Assembly: GCF_036346855.1 (NCBI RefSeq)
Contig: NZ_CP107841.1
Span: forward strand, 6,948,001 to 7,012,000
Source: Streptomyces europaeiscabiei
Lineage (GTDB): Bacteria; Actinomycetota; Actinomycetes; Streptomycetales; Streptomycetaceae
Direction: 5' to 3'
DNA length: 64,000 nt
The notes under the pieces: model-generated
Told to the model about the DNA's origin: nothing
The model's input: the letters and a program-made list of their open reading frames with translations, nothing else
Databases searched by the model: none
Made by a program: the position numbers and the translations under genes
Shown here: piece after piece, positions 45,309-53,270 of the stretch
Numbering within the stretch: the stretch's first letter is position 1
Layout: every line of letters begins with the position of its first letter

Positions 45309-46271
45309 TCAGGCGGCTTCCGGGCCCCGGAAGGTCCGGCGGTAGGCCTGCGGGGTCGTGCCCAGTGACCGTACGAACTGATGGCGCAGGGCGGCAGCGG
45401 TGCCGAAGCCGCTGCGCCAGGCGATCGCGTCCACCGTCTCGTCCGTCGCCTCCAGCAACCGCTGGGCCAGCAGCACCCGTTGGCGCAGGATCCAGCGGTA
45501 CGGCGTGGTCCCGGTCTCCTGCTGGAAGCGGCGGGCGAACGTGCGCGGGGACATGTGCGCCCGGGCGGCGAGCTGCTCGACGGTGACCTCCTCGTCGAGG
45601 TGCTGCTCCATCCACACGAGCACCTCGCCGACCGTGTCGCACTGCGAGCGGGGCAGTGGTCGCTCGATGTACTGCGCCTGGCCGCCGTCGCGGTGCGGCG
45701 GCACCACCATCCGCCGGGCGATCTTGTTGGCGACCTCCGGTCCCTGCTCCTTGCGGACGATGTGCAGGCAGGCGTCGATGCCGGCGGCCGTGCCCGCCGA
45801 GGTGATCACCGGATCCGCGTCCACGTACAGCACGTCCGGTTCGACCATCGCCCGCGGGTACTGCCGGGCCAGCTCCTCGGCGTGCCGCCAGTGCACCGCG
45901 CACGACCGGCCGTCCAACAGGCCGGCCGCGCCGAGCACGAACACTCCCGAGCACACGCTCAGCACCCGGGCGCCCCGGTCGGCGGCCCGGCGCAGCGCGT
46001 CCAGCAGCTCGGCCGGGTAGATCCGCCGCACATAGCTCTCGCCCGCCGGTACGACGACCAGGTCGGCCTCTTCGAGCCGGTCCAGGCCGTACGGCGTGGA
46101 GATCGTGAACCCGGCGTGGGTCCGCAGGGTCGGTCCCTCCGCCGACGCGACCGCGAAGTCGTACACGGGCAGACCCTCATCGCTGCGGTCGAGGCCGAAG
46201 ACCTCGCAGACGACACCCAGTTCGAAGGGATGCACGCCCTCCATGAGGACGGTGGCCACGTTGTTCAGCAT
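45309..46271 (-). CDS. AraC-family regulator with DJ-1/PfpI domain
   Basis: A 320-residue GlxA/FtrA-type regulator. The N-terminal DJ-1/PfpI domain (residues ~1-190) has the elbow Cys in VLSVCSGVFVLG; two AraC helix-turn-helices occupy ~215-315 (EQLAARAHMSPRTFARRF, IAWRSGFGTAAALRHQF). It reads in the same direction as nrdAB 1.2 kb upstream. S. coelicolor has an AraC-like gene, nrdS, right after nrdB, so this could be its orthologue, but unrelated plus-strand DNA now lies between. Confidence 0.85.
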   Translation of the reverse strand: MLNNVATVLMEGVHPFELGVVCEVFGLDRSDEGLPVYDFAVASAEGPTLRTHAGFTISTPYGLDRLEEADLVVVPAGESYVRRIYPAELLDALRRAADRGARVLSVCSGVFVLGAAGLLDGRSCAVHWRHAEELARQYPRAMVEPDVLYVDADPVITSAGTAAGIDACLHIVRKEQGPEVANKIARRMVVPPHRDGGQAQYIERPLPRSQCDTVGEVLVWMEQHLDEEVTVEQLAARAHMSPRTFARRFQQETGTTPYRWILRQRVLLAQRLLEATDETVDAIAWRSGFGTAAALRHQFVRSLGTTPQAYRRTFRGPEAA

Positions 46272-46364
46272 GCTGCCAGTGTGCCTCGGATGTGGCAGTA
46301 ATTCGAGGGGGTGCGGCAGTCCTGCCACTGTTTGTCAGGAGCGTTCGGCCCGACAGTGGTGTCC

Positions 46365-46535
46365 ATGGATACGACACAGCTGCAAGGACTCATCGGAACT
46401 CTGGCCGTACTCGGACTGCTCGCCCTGGTCGCGCTGCCGGCGATCGTCGGCGTCGTGCACGACTGGCGCGTGGACCGTCAGCTCAGGAGGGCGGAGGAGC
46501 GGCGGACGTCGCACGGCATCGCCCGTGCGGCCTGA
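46365..46535 (+). CDS. Small membrane protein (56 aa)
   Basis: A 56-residue protein with one membrane helix (LIGTLAVLGLLALVALPAIV, about residues 8-27) and a highly charged tail (DWRVDRQLRRAEERR). The ATG at 46365 is preceded by poorly matched ribosome-site bases. It is divergent from the AraC gene with a 93-bp gap rich in TGGCAG/CTGCCA words that may be an operator. Function unknown. Confidence 0.55.
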   Translation: MDTTQLQGLIGTLAVLGLLALVALPAIVGVVHDWRVDRQLRRAEERRTSHGIARAA

Positions 46536-46599
46536 TCACACATCTGTGCGACAGCGGTCGACCCCCTCTGTAGCCTCTCCTCGCCCCAAGGGGAGGACC

Positions 46600-47451
46600 G
46601 TGAGACACCAGAACGCGCCCCGCGCACGGCCGGACCCTGGCCGTGCGCGGGCGGGGCGGCGGCTCTGGCGCTGCCGGCGGCGACAGGGGCCCACACGGAG
46701 GGCAGGGGAGACGTCCGCGTCACCAGGACGGCCGTCAACGGCGGCAGGAACGTGATCATCGGGACGTCGAAGATCATCAGATCCCCGGTCCCCGGTCCCC
46801 GGTCCCCGGTCCCCGGTCCCCGGTCCCCGGTCCCCGGTCGCCGGTCGCCGTCAAGGACAACTCGGGCGCCAGGAAGATCACGGATCTCGGCACGTTCAAC
46901 AGGTCCAACGGCTATGGCTTCACGACCTGGGACGGCGACTCGTCCTGCGCCAGGAAGAGCTCGACGACATCGGTGTGCACGGGCACCATGACGGTGGATC
47001 CCGGCTGGATCGCCGACAGCGACGACATCGATTCCCATCGCGTCGCCGGTGTCTGGCAGGCCAACGCCACCGTCAAGGCGAACGACGGCGACTACTGGAT
47101 CTCCGACGACATCGCCCGGTTCAAGGTCAAGCGTGTCTCGACCCTCACGACGGTCATCAAGCCCGAGAAGGTCGCCAAGGGCACGAAGATCACCGTCGCC
47201 GGCAGTCTGGCCCGGGCGCCGGCTGGGAGACCCTCAGGTACCACGGGTTCACCGGGCAGCCGGTCCAGCTCCAGTTCAAGAAGAACGGCGCCGCCCGCTA
47301 CACCACCGTCAAGACGGTGAGGACGGGCAGCGCCGGGAAGCTCGGCACCAAGGTCACCGCCACGGCGGCGGGCAGCCGGCGCTGGTACTTCCCCGGCACG
47401 ACGACGGCCGCGAGGGTCACGTCGGCCGGGGACGCGGTCGCACTCAAGTGA
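46600..47451 (+). pseudogene. Secreted protein gene with multiple frameshifts
   Basis: GTG 46600 has a strong GGGGAGGA site, but the product is spread over frames: a start VRHQNAPRAR, then a hydrophobic signal-like AAALALPAATGAHTEGRGDV in a second frame, then VKDNSGARKITDLGTFNRSN to VIKPEKVAKGTKITVAGSLA in a third, and WETLRYHGFTGQPVQLQFKK to the stop at 47449-47451 in the first frame again. A heptanucleotide repeat marks the second break. Together they resemble a ~280-residue secreted beta-rich protein. Three breaks argue for real decay. Confidence 0.7.
46783..46845 (+). repeat. Heptanucleotide tandem repeat (CCCCGGT)8
   Basis: Eight perfect 7-bp units from 46783 to 46838 and a ninth with one change (CGCCGGT). 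Because 7 is not a multiple of 3, each gained or lost unit shifts the reading frame of the surrounding gene. Confidence 0.9.
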
Positions 47452-47471
47452 CCTCGGCGGCCTGGAAGTGC

Positions 47472-48482
47472 CTAGAACTCCTCGTCCAGGTCGACGGTGC
47501 CCTCCACTGCGACCTGGTACGCGGACGGGCGCCGCTCGAAGAAGTTGGTCAGCTCCTGGACGCCCTGCAGCTCCATGAAGGAGAACGGGTTCTCCGAGCC
47601 GTAGACCGGCGCGAACCCCAGGCGCGTCAGGCGCTGGTCGGCGACGCATTCCAGGTACTGCCGCATCGATTCGGTGTTCATGCCCGGAAGGCCTTCACCG
47701 CACAGGTCGCGCCCGAACTGCAGCTCGGCCTCGACGGCTTCCTTCAGCATGTCCGTGACCTGCTGCTGGAGCCGGTCGTCGAAGAGCTCCGGCTCCTCCT
47801 TGCGGACGGTGTCCACCACCTCGAAGGCGAAGGACATGTGCATCGTCTCGTCGCGGAACACCCAGTTGGTGCCCGTCGCCAGACCGTGCAACAGGCCCCG
47901 GCTGCGGAACCAGTAGACGTATGCGAAGGCGCCGTAGAAGAACAGGCCCTCGATGCACGCGGCGAAGCAGATCAGGTTCAGCAGGAAGCGGCGGCGGTCG
48001 GCCTTGGTCTCCAGCCGGTCCAGCTTCTCGACCGAGTCCATCCACTTGAAGCAGAACTCGGCCTTCTCCCGGATGGACGGGATGTTCTCGACGGCGTCGA
48101 AGGCCGCGGCCCTGTCCGCCGGGTCGGGGAGGTAGGTGTCGAGCAGTGTCAGATAGAACTGGACGTGCACGGCCTCCTCGAACAGTTGCCTGCTCAGGTA
48201 CAGGCGCGCCTCGGGGGAGTTGATGTGCTTGTACAGCGTCAGCACGAGGTTGTTCGCCACGATGGAGTCGCCCGTCGCGAAGAATGCGACCAGCCGGCCG
48301 ATCATGTGCTGCTCACCCTCGGACAGCTTCGCCAGGTCGGCGACGTCCGAGTGGAGGTCGACCTCCTCGACGGTCCAGGTGTTCTTGATCGCGTCCCGGT
48401 AGCGCTCGTAGAAGTCCGGGTAGCGCATGGGACGGAGAGTCAGCTCGAAGCCGGGGTCGAGGAGATTCTGGTTGCTGGGCAT
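47472..48482 (-). CDS. nrdB: Class Ia ribonucleotide reductase, small subunit
   Basis: A 336-residue R2 subunit holding the di-iron/tyrosyl-radical cofactor. The ligand motifs are LFEEAVHVQFY (Glu, His and the radical Tyr at His+4) and VFRDETMHMSFAFE; KAEFCFKWMD and the acidic C-terminal tail (VDLDEEF) that docks on R1 are present. The presence of Tyr, not Phe, argues against a class Ic enzyme. The ATG overlaps the nrdA TAA by one base (TAATG), ensuring coupling. Confidence 0.95.
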   Translation of the reverse strand: MPSNQNLLDPGFELTLRPMRYPDFYERYRDAIKNTWTVEEVDLHSDVADLAKLSEGEQHMIGRLVAFFATGDSIVANNLVLTLYKHINSPEARLYLSRQLFEEAVHVQFYLTLLDTYLPDPADRAAAFDAVENIPSIREKAEFCFKWMDSVEKLDRLETKADRRRFLLNLICFAACIEGLFFYGAFAYVYWFRSRGLLHGLATGTNWVFRDETMHMSFAFEVVDTVRKEEPELFDDRLQQQVTDMLKEAVEAELQFGRDLCGEGLPGMNTESMRQYLECVADQRLTRLGFAPVYGSENPFSFMELQGVQELTNFFERRPSAYQVAVEGTVDLDEEF

Positions 48483-50908
48483 TACTGGCAGGCCTCGCAG
48501 GACTCGGGGTTTTCCAGGGAGCAGGCGACGGCATCCGGGTCGGCCGCCTGCTGGAGGGGGATGGTCTTCTCGGGCTGTGCCGGGGCCTGCGCCTGGGCCT
48601 GGCCCTGGGCGGCGCGGGCGATGCGGGTCGCCGGGCGGGAGCGCAGGTAGTACGTGGTCTTCAGCCCCGACTTCCAGGCGTACGCGTACATCGAGGAGAG
48701 CTTGCCGATGGTCGGCGTCTCCAGGAACAGGTTCAGCGACTGCGACTGGTCCAGATACGGGGTGCGGGCGGCGGCCATGTCGATGATCCCGCGCTGCGGG
48801 ATCTCCCAGGCCGTGCGGTACAGGGCCCGTACGTCGGCCGGGATCCACGCGAAGTCCTGCACCGAGCCGTTCGAGTCGCGAAGCGCCTCACGGGTGCGGG
48901 TGTCCCAGACGCCCAGCTCCTTGAGGTCCTTCACCAGATACGAGTTGACCTGGAGGAACTCGCCGGAAAGCGTCTCGCGCTTGAACAGGTTGGACACCTG
49001 CGGCTCGATGCATTCGTACACACCTGCGATCGAGGCGATGGTGGCCGTCGGCGCGATGGCGAGGAGCAGGGAGTTGCGCATGCCCGTCGTCGCGACGCGC
49101 TCGCGCAGGGCCGCCCAGCGCTCCGGCCAGGTGGACTCGACGCCGTAGTGGTCCGGGTGCAGCACACCACGGGCCGTGCGGGTCTTGTCCCAGGCCGGCA
49201 GTGGGCCGTTGCGCTCGGCGAGGTCGGCGGAGGCCTCGTACGCGGCGAGCATGATGCGCTCGGCGATCCGCGTGGACAGCGCCTTGGCCTCGGGGGAGTC
49301 GAAGGGCAGGCGCAGCTGGAAGAAGACGTCCTGCAGGCCCATCGCGCCGAGGCCGACCGGGCGCCACTTGGCGTTGGACCGGCCCGCCTGCTCGGTCGGG
49401 TAGAAGTTGATGTCGACCACGCGGTCGAGGAAGGTGACGGCGGTGCGGACGGTCTCGTCCAGCCGCTGCCAGTCCATGTCGCCCGCCGCCCGGTCGACGA
49501 ACGCGCCCAGGTTCACCGAGCCCAGGTTGCAGACCGCCGTCTCCCCGTCGTCCGTGACCTCCAGGATCTCCGTGCAGAGGTTGGACGAGTGCACGACATG
49601 GCCCGGCTCCGCCGTCTGGTTGGCCGTGCGGTTGGCCGCGTCCTTGAAGGTCATCCAGCCGTTGCCGGTCTGCGCGAGGGTGCGCATCATGCGGCCGTAC
49701 AGATCACGGGCCGGGATGGTCTTCTTCGCCAGGCCGCCCGCCTCCGCCTTGCGGTAGGCGGCCTCGAACTCCTCGCCCCACAGGTCGACCAGCTCGGGCA
49801 CGTCGGCCGGGGAGAACAGCGACCACGGCTCGTCGGCGTTCACCCGGCGCATGAACTCGTCCGGGATCCAGTGCGCCAGGTTCAGGTTGTGCGTACGCCG
49901 GGCGTCCTCACCGGTGTTGTCGCGCAGCTCCAGGAACTCCTCGATGTCGGAGTGCCAGGTCTCCAGGTAGACCGCGGCCGCGCCCTTGCGCCGGCCGCCC
50001 TGGTTCACGGCGGCGACCGAGGCGTCCAGCGTCTTCAGGAACGGCACGATGCCGTTGGAGTGTCCGTTGGTGCCCCGGATCAGCGAACCGCGCGAGCGGA
50101 TACGGGAGTACGACAGGCCGATGCCGCCGGCGTGCTTCGAGAGGCGGGCCACCTGGTGGTAGCGGTCGTAGATGGAGTCCAGCTCGTCCAGCGGGGAGTC
50201 GAGGAGGTAGCAGGACGACATCTGGGGGTGGCGTGTACCGGAGTTGAAGAGCGTGGGGGAGGAAGGGAGATAGTCGAGGCGGCTCATGAGGCCGTAGAGC
50301 GCGGCGACTTCGTCCACGGCACGGGCGGTGTCGTCCTCGGCCAGACCGCTCGCCACGCGCAGCATGAAGTGCTGGGGTGTCTCGATGACCTTGCGGGTGA
50401 GGGGGTGCCGGAGCAGGTAGCGGCTGTGCAGGGTGCGCAGGCCGAAGTAGCCGAAGCGGTCGTCGCCGGCCGGGTCGACCAGGGCGTCCAGACGCTCGGC
50501 GTGCACGCGCGTGAACTCCGCGGTGCGGTCGGCGACGAGGCCCTCCCGGTGGCCCACGGCGATGGACCCGGTGAACGTCGTGACGCCCTGCGAGGCGGCC
50601 TCGGCGCGGATGCCGATGGCCAGCAGACGGGCGGCCAGCTTCGAGTAGGCGGGGTCCTCGGAGATGAGGCCCGCGGCCGCCTCCGTGGCCAGCTCGCGCA
50701 GCTCCGCGTCGTCGGCCCTCGCGGACCGGCCGCGCAACGCGGCGGCGGCGACCCGGCCGGGATCGGCGTCGGGGAGGTCGACGGTCAGCTCGGTCAGGGT
50801 CCGCAGCAACGCGGTACCGGGACCGTCGGTCTCCGTCGCCGGGGTGGCTGAAGCCAGGTGGGCTGAAGCCAGGTCGGCTGAAACCGGGTCGGCTGGCGCG
50901 ATGGTCAC
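48482..50908 (-). CDS. nrdA: Class Ia ribonucleotide reductase, large subunit
   Basis: An 808-residue R1 subunit that reduces ribonucleoside diphosphates. Motifs include MSSCYLLDSPLDELDSIYDR (redox Cys), HSSNLCTEILEV (active-site Cys), AVCNLGSVNLG, MRNSLLLAIAPTATIASIAG and the C-terminal NPESCEACQ, whose CxxC is reduced by thioredoxin-type donors. The GTG at 50908 (VTIAPADPVS) has GGGAGAG upstream; about 135 nt of leader separate it from a cobalamin riboswitch, so the operon should be shut down when B12 allows the class II enzyme. Confidence 0.95.
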   Translation of the reverse strand: MTIAPADPVSADLASAHLASATPATETDGPGTALLRTLTELTVDLPDADPGRVAAAALRGRSARADDAELRELATEAAAGLISEDPAYSKLAARLLAIGIRAEAASQGVTTFTGSIAVGHREGLVADRTAEFTRVHAERLDALVDPAGDDRFGYFGLRTLHSRYLLRHPLTRKVIETPQHFMLRVASGLAEDDTARAVDEVAALYGLMSRLDYLPSSPTLFNSGTRHPQMSSCYLLDSPLDELDSIYDRYHQVARLSKHAGGIGLSYSRIRSRGSLIRGTNGHSNGIVPFLKTLDASVAAVNQGGRRKGAAAVYLETWHSDIEEFLELRDNTGEDARRTHNLNLAHWIPDEFMRRVNADEPWSLFSPADVPELVDLWGEEFEAAYRKAEAGGLAKKTIPARDLYGRMMRTLAQTGNGWMTFKDAANRTANQTAEPGHVVHSSNLCTEILEVTDDGETAVCNLGSVNLGAFVDRAAGDMDWQRLDETVRTAVTFLDRVVDINFYPTEQAGRSNAKWRPVGLGAMGLQDVFFQLRLPFDSPEAKALSTRIAERIMLAAYEASADLAERNGPLPAWDKTRTARGVLHPDHYGVESTWPERWAALRERVATTGMRNSLLLAIAPTATIASIAGVYECIEPQVSNLFKRETLSGEFLQVNSYLVKDLKELGVWDTRTREALRDSNGSVQDFAWIPADVRALYRTAWEIPQRGIIDMAAARTPYLDQSQSLNLFLETPTIGKLSSMYAYAWKSGLKTTYYLRSRPATRIARAAQGQAQAQAPAQPEKTIPLQQAADPDAVACSLENPESCEACQ

Positions 50909-51042
50909 GTGGGGGCTCTCCCTCGCTCGGCAAGGGGCCTTGCGGAGGGCAGGCGGCAGCACACGAACGCGCGGGGGCGTCGCGTCCACCGGCCCATTCC
51001 ACGAGGCCCGGACGTCAGGCACCCGGACCGGACGGCCGGGCG

Positions 51043-51157
51043 CGCTGTCGGCAGGTGTTCGGACTGAACAGGCGTGCGCAAATAGGTATGTACGCACGCG
51101 AGTACACCGTTGCGGGACAGTTCCGGATTCGCACCGGATTCCCCTGCGGCGACAGCG
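51043..51157 (-). ncRNA. Cobalamin riboswitch upstream of nrdAB
   Basis: The minus strand shows the B12-riboswitch core GGGGAATCCGGTGCGAATCC then GGAACTGTCCCGCAACGGTG, and the downstream CAGTCCGAACACCTGCC. Perfectly complementary 8-nt ends (CGCTGTCG / CGACAGCG at 51150-51157 and 51043-51050) close it as P1. At ~115 nt it is compact. It should repress nrdAB when adenosylcobalamin is plentiful. Confidence 0.92.
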
Positions 51158-51164
51158 AGCATGA

Positions 51165-51210
51165 GCATACATCTAGTGCCGGGTCGCGGTGGCACCCCCA
51201 CATGTTGTGT
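51165..51210 (-). promoter_or_regulatory. Two NrdR-box-like sites
   Basis: On the minus strand ACACAACATGTGGGGG (51195-51210) and GGCACTAGATGTATGC (51165-51180) resemble the NrdR consensus ACACWATATATAGTGT. They are exactly 30 bp apart, close to three helical turns, as tandem NrdR boxes usually are, and sit where the nrdA promoter should be. Confidence 0.6.
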
Positions 51211-51231
51211 CGCATTCGGCTTCGCAGGGTG

Positions 51232-51738
51232 TCAGAGAGTCAACTCATAGGTGATCAGCGAGATGTCGAGGACGTCGGGGAGGGGGTTCCAGTCGCGCTC
51301 CGGCGTGCGAGTGAAGCCCAGGCGTTCGTAGATCCGATGGGCCGCGCGCATGGTGCGCTGCGTCGACAGCACGACGCGTGCACAGCCCTCCACGGTCCGG
51401 GCGCGCTCCACACAGGCCCGTACGAGGGCCTCGCCGACACCCCGCCCGCGCGCTTCCGGGGCAACCGCGAGCATCCGTATCTCGGCCTCTCCCGCGGCGG
51501 CGATGTCCGCCATGGGGCCGCCCGCCGGGACGAAGGTCACACCGCCGAGCACCCGGCCGTCCGCCAGGGCCACGAGCACGTCGGCCTCGTCGGCCCGCTT
51601 CGCCACGTCCCGCAGCTCACCGAGGTACACATCGCTCTCCCCGAAGTCCAGCAGTCCGTCGCCGAGGTAGGCCTGCGCGGTGATCTCGCCGAGGGTGGCG
51701 TACTCGTCGGGGGCCACGTGCCTGATCGAGATGTCCAT
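51232..51738 (-). CDS. GNAT-family N-acetyltransferase
   Basis: A 168-residue GNAT. The acetyl-CoA pyrophosphate loop is MLAVAPEARGRGVGEALVRA (about residues 92-111), followed by the conserved MRAAHRIYERLGFTRTPERD helix-turn. The ATG is at 51738. It lies on the same strand as nrdAB but upstream of their promoter, so it is probably a separate transcript. Substrate (small amine or protein) unknown. Confidence 0.87.
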   Translation of the reverse strand: MDISIRHVAPDEYATLGEITAQAYLGDGLLDFGESDVYLGELRDVAKRADEADVLVALADGRVLGGVTFVPAGGPMADIAAAGEAEIRMLAVAPEARGRGVGEALVRACVERARTVEGCARVVLSTQRTMRAAHRIYERLGFTRTPERDWNPLPDVLDISLITYELTL

Positions 51739-51850
51739 GCGTCGCAGTTTGCATCAGTGGCGACGTTGCGGGGCTGCGGCTTTCCACAGGGGCCGTCGCT
51801 TGTCGGATGATCCGATCTGCTCGTCCCTGGGCGATCCGAGCCGTTCGGAT

Positions 51851-51940
51851 CCATGGGTGACTTGAGCTGTCGGTCCACGGACGAGTCGAGCCGTCGGTCC
51901 ATGGGTGACTTGAGCCGTCGGTCCATGGACGATCGGACCG
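51851..51940. repeat. 24-bp tandem repeats
   Basis: Three complete units at 51851, 51875 and 51899 and a partial fourth, each beginning CCATGGGTGACTTGAG or CCACGGACGAGTCGAG and ending TGTCGGT/CGTCGGT. They lie between the GNAT start and the nucleoside-hydrolase stop. Too few units and no spacer pattern for CRISPR. Confidence 0.85.
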
Positions 51941-51942
51941 GG

Positions 51943-52932
51943 TCAGCCCACCGCAGGCCACCGCGGCAGCGTGGCCACGAAGTCCTCGGTGAAGTCACGG
52001 GTGCCCGGCCCCAGGGCGACGCGGCCGGTGGCGCGGAGGCGGGCGGTCAGGGCGGGGGACTCGGAGTAGTGGACGCGCCGGGCGGCGGCCGGCACGAACA
52101 CGGTCTGGCCGCGTGTGAGTTCGCTCGCGCACTCCACGACGACGGCCCCCTCGGCGGCCTCGACGAACGCCTCGTCCCCGCAGACCCCCACGGCCAGCGG
52201 ATCGTGCAGCGGACATGTGCCGTCTCCGCCGTGGCGGGTGTAGGCGTCCATGTAGGTGCGCATCAGCCGGGCGGCGAGGGCCGTGCCCGGGCCGGCGGCC
52301 TCCAGTGCGGCGAGGTCGGCGGGGCGGAACAGCCAGCGGTGCGAGGCATCCAGGTCGACCATGGTGAACGGGATGCCGGAGGAGAGCACGATCTCGGCGG
52401 CGTCCGGGTCGGCCCAGATGTTGAACTCGGCGACCGGGGTGAAGTTCCCCGGCACCTGGGCGGCGCCGCCCATGAACACGAACCTGCCGACGCGGTGGGC
52501 GAAGTCCGGGTCCTCCAGCAGGGCGATGGCCACGTTGGTGAGCGGGCCGGTCGCGCAGACCGTCAGCTCGCCTTCGTGCTTCCGGGAGAGCCTCAGGAGG
52601 GCCTGGGCGGACGACTCCGCGAGGTGGGGGGCCGTCGAGTCGGGGAGGGTTTCGTTGCCGAGGCCCGCCGGACCGTGGAAGGCGGATGCCTCGCGGTAGG
52701 GGAGGCGGGAGAGGGGGCGGCCCGCGCCTCGGTGTACGGGGACGTCGGCGTCGATGCGTAGGGCTCGGGCCAGGGCGCGGGCGTTGGTGTACGTCGCTTC
52801 TGCGGGGAGATTGCCGCCGACCGAGGTGTAGGCCTTGAGGTCCCACAGGCCGGTGCCGAGCAGGTACTGCAGGGCTACGGCGTCGTCTATACCGGGGTCG
52901 CTGTCGAGCACGATCGGGGTGCGGGCGGTCAC
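51943..52932 (-). CDS. Inosine-uridine type nucleoside hydrolase
   Basis: A 329-residue N-ribohydrolase that cleaves nucleosides to base and ribose. The calcium-binding signature DSDPGIDDA is at residues ~10-18; the family VCATGPLTNVA, FVFMGGAA and AEFNIWADPDAAE blocks are intact. Preference for purine or pyrimidine cannot be told. The GTG start at 52932 opens VTARTPIVLDSDPG. It lies downstream of the symporter operon, separated by a palindromic element. Confidence 0.9.
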   Translation of the reverse strand: MTARTPIVLDSDPGIDDAVALQYLLGTGLWDLKAYTSVGGNLPAEATYTNARALARALRIDADVPVHRGAGRPLSRLPYREASAFHGPAGLGNETLPDSTAPHLAESSAQALLRLSRKHEGELTVCATGPLTNVAIALLEDPDFAHRVGRFVFMGGAAQVPGNFTPVAEFNIWADPDAAEIVLSSGIPFTMVDLDASHRWLFRPADLAALEAAGPGTALAARLMRTYMDAYTRHGGDGTCPLHDPLAVGVCGDEAFVEAAEGAVVVECASELTRGQTVFVPAAARRVHYSESPALTARLRATGRVALGPGTRDFTEDFVATLPRWPAVG

Positions 52933-52952
52933 GTGGTCAGCGTAACCGGAGG

Positions 52953-53238
52953 GGTTTCGCCCCCGCCGCCCCTACCCGTCCCATCCTCCAGGGGCTGTGC
53001 CCTTTCGAGCCCCCCTTGCGTCTGAGAGCTCGGGGGGGTTGCCGGTTCGTGGGCGGGTGCGGGTTGGGTGGGGTTGCTCGCGCAGTTCCCCGCGCCCCCT
53101 AAAAGACTCCGGGCGCGACCCATGTCTTTCAGTGGCGCGGGGAACTGCGCGAGCAATCACGACGGACCTGCGGGTGGGGGTCGAAGGGGCGCAGCCCCTG
53201 GGGGATGGGAATGGGTAGGGGCGGCGGGGGCGAAGAAA
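52953..53238. repeat. Long imperfect inverted-repeat element
   Basis: The outer arms (52953-53020 and 53176-53238) share GTTTCGCCCCCGCCGCCCCT and CCCATCCTCCAGGGGCTG against their complements. Inside lies a perfect 23-bp pair, beginning TTGCTCGCGCAGTTCCCCGC at 53074-53096 against 53134-53156. The inner arms belong to the same dispersed family as 20909 and 58089. Non-coding; could fold as a large hairpin downstream of the symporter operon. Confidence 0.85.
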
Positions 53239-53270
53239 CGGCCCCCGCCGCCCCCGAACCCAACAAGAAC

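Noticed and set aside
49148..50851. 567-codon plus-strand frame opposite nrdA
   Set aside because: nrdA motifs on the minus strand are unequivocal; the plus frame shows no family features.
51851..51940. Possible CRISPR array in the 24-bp repeats
   Set aside because: Units abut each other, no unique spacers and no cas genes in the window.
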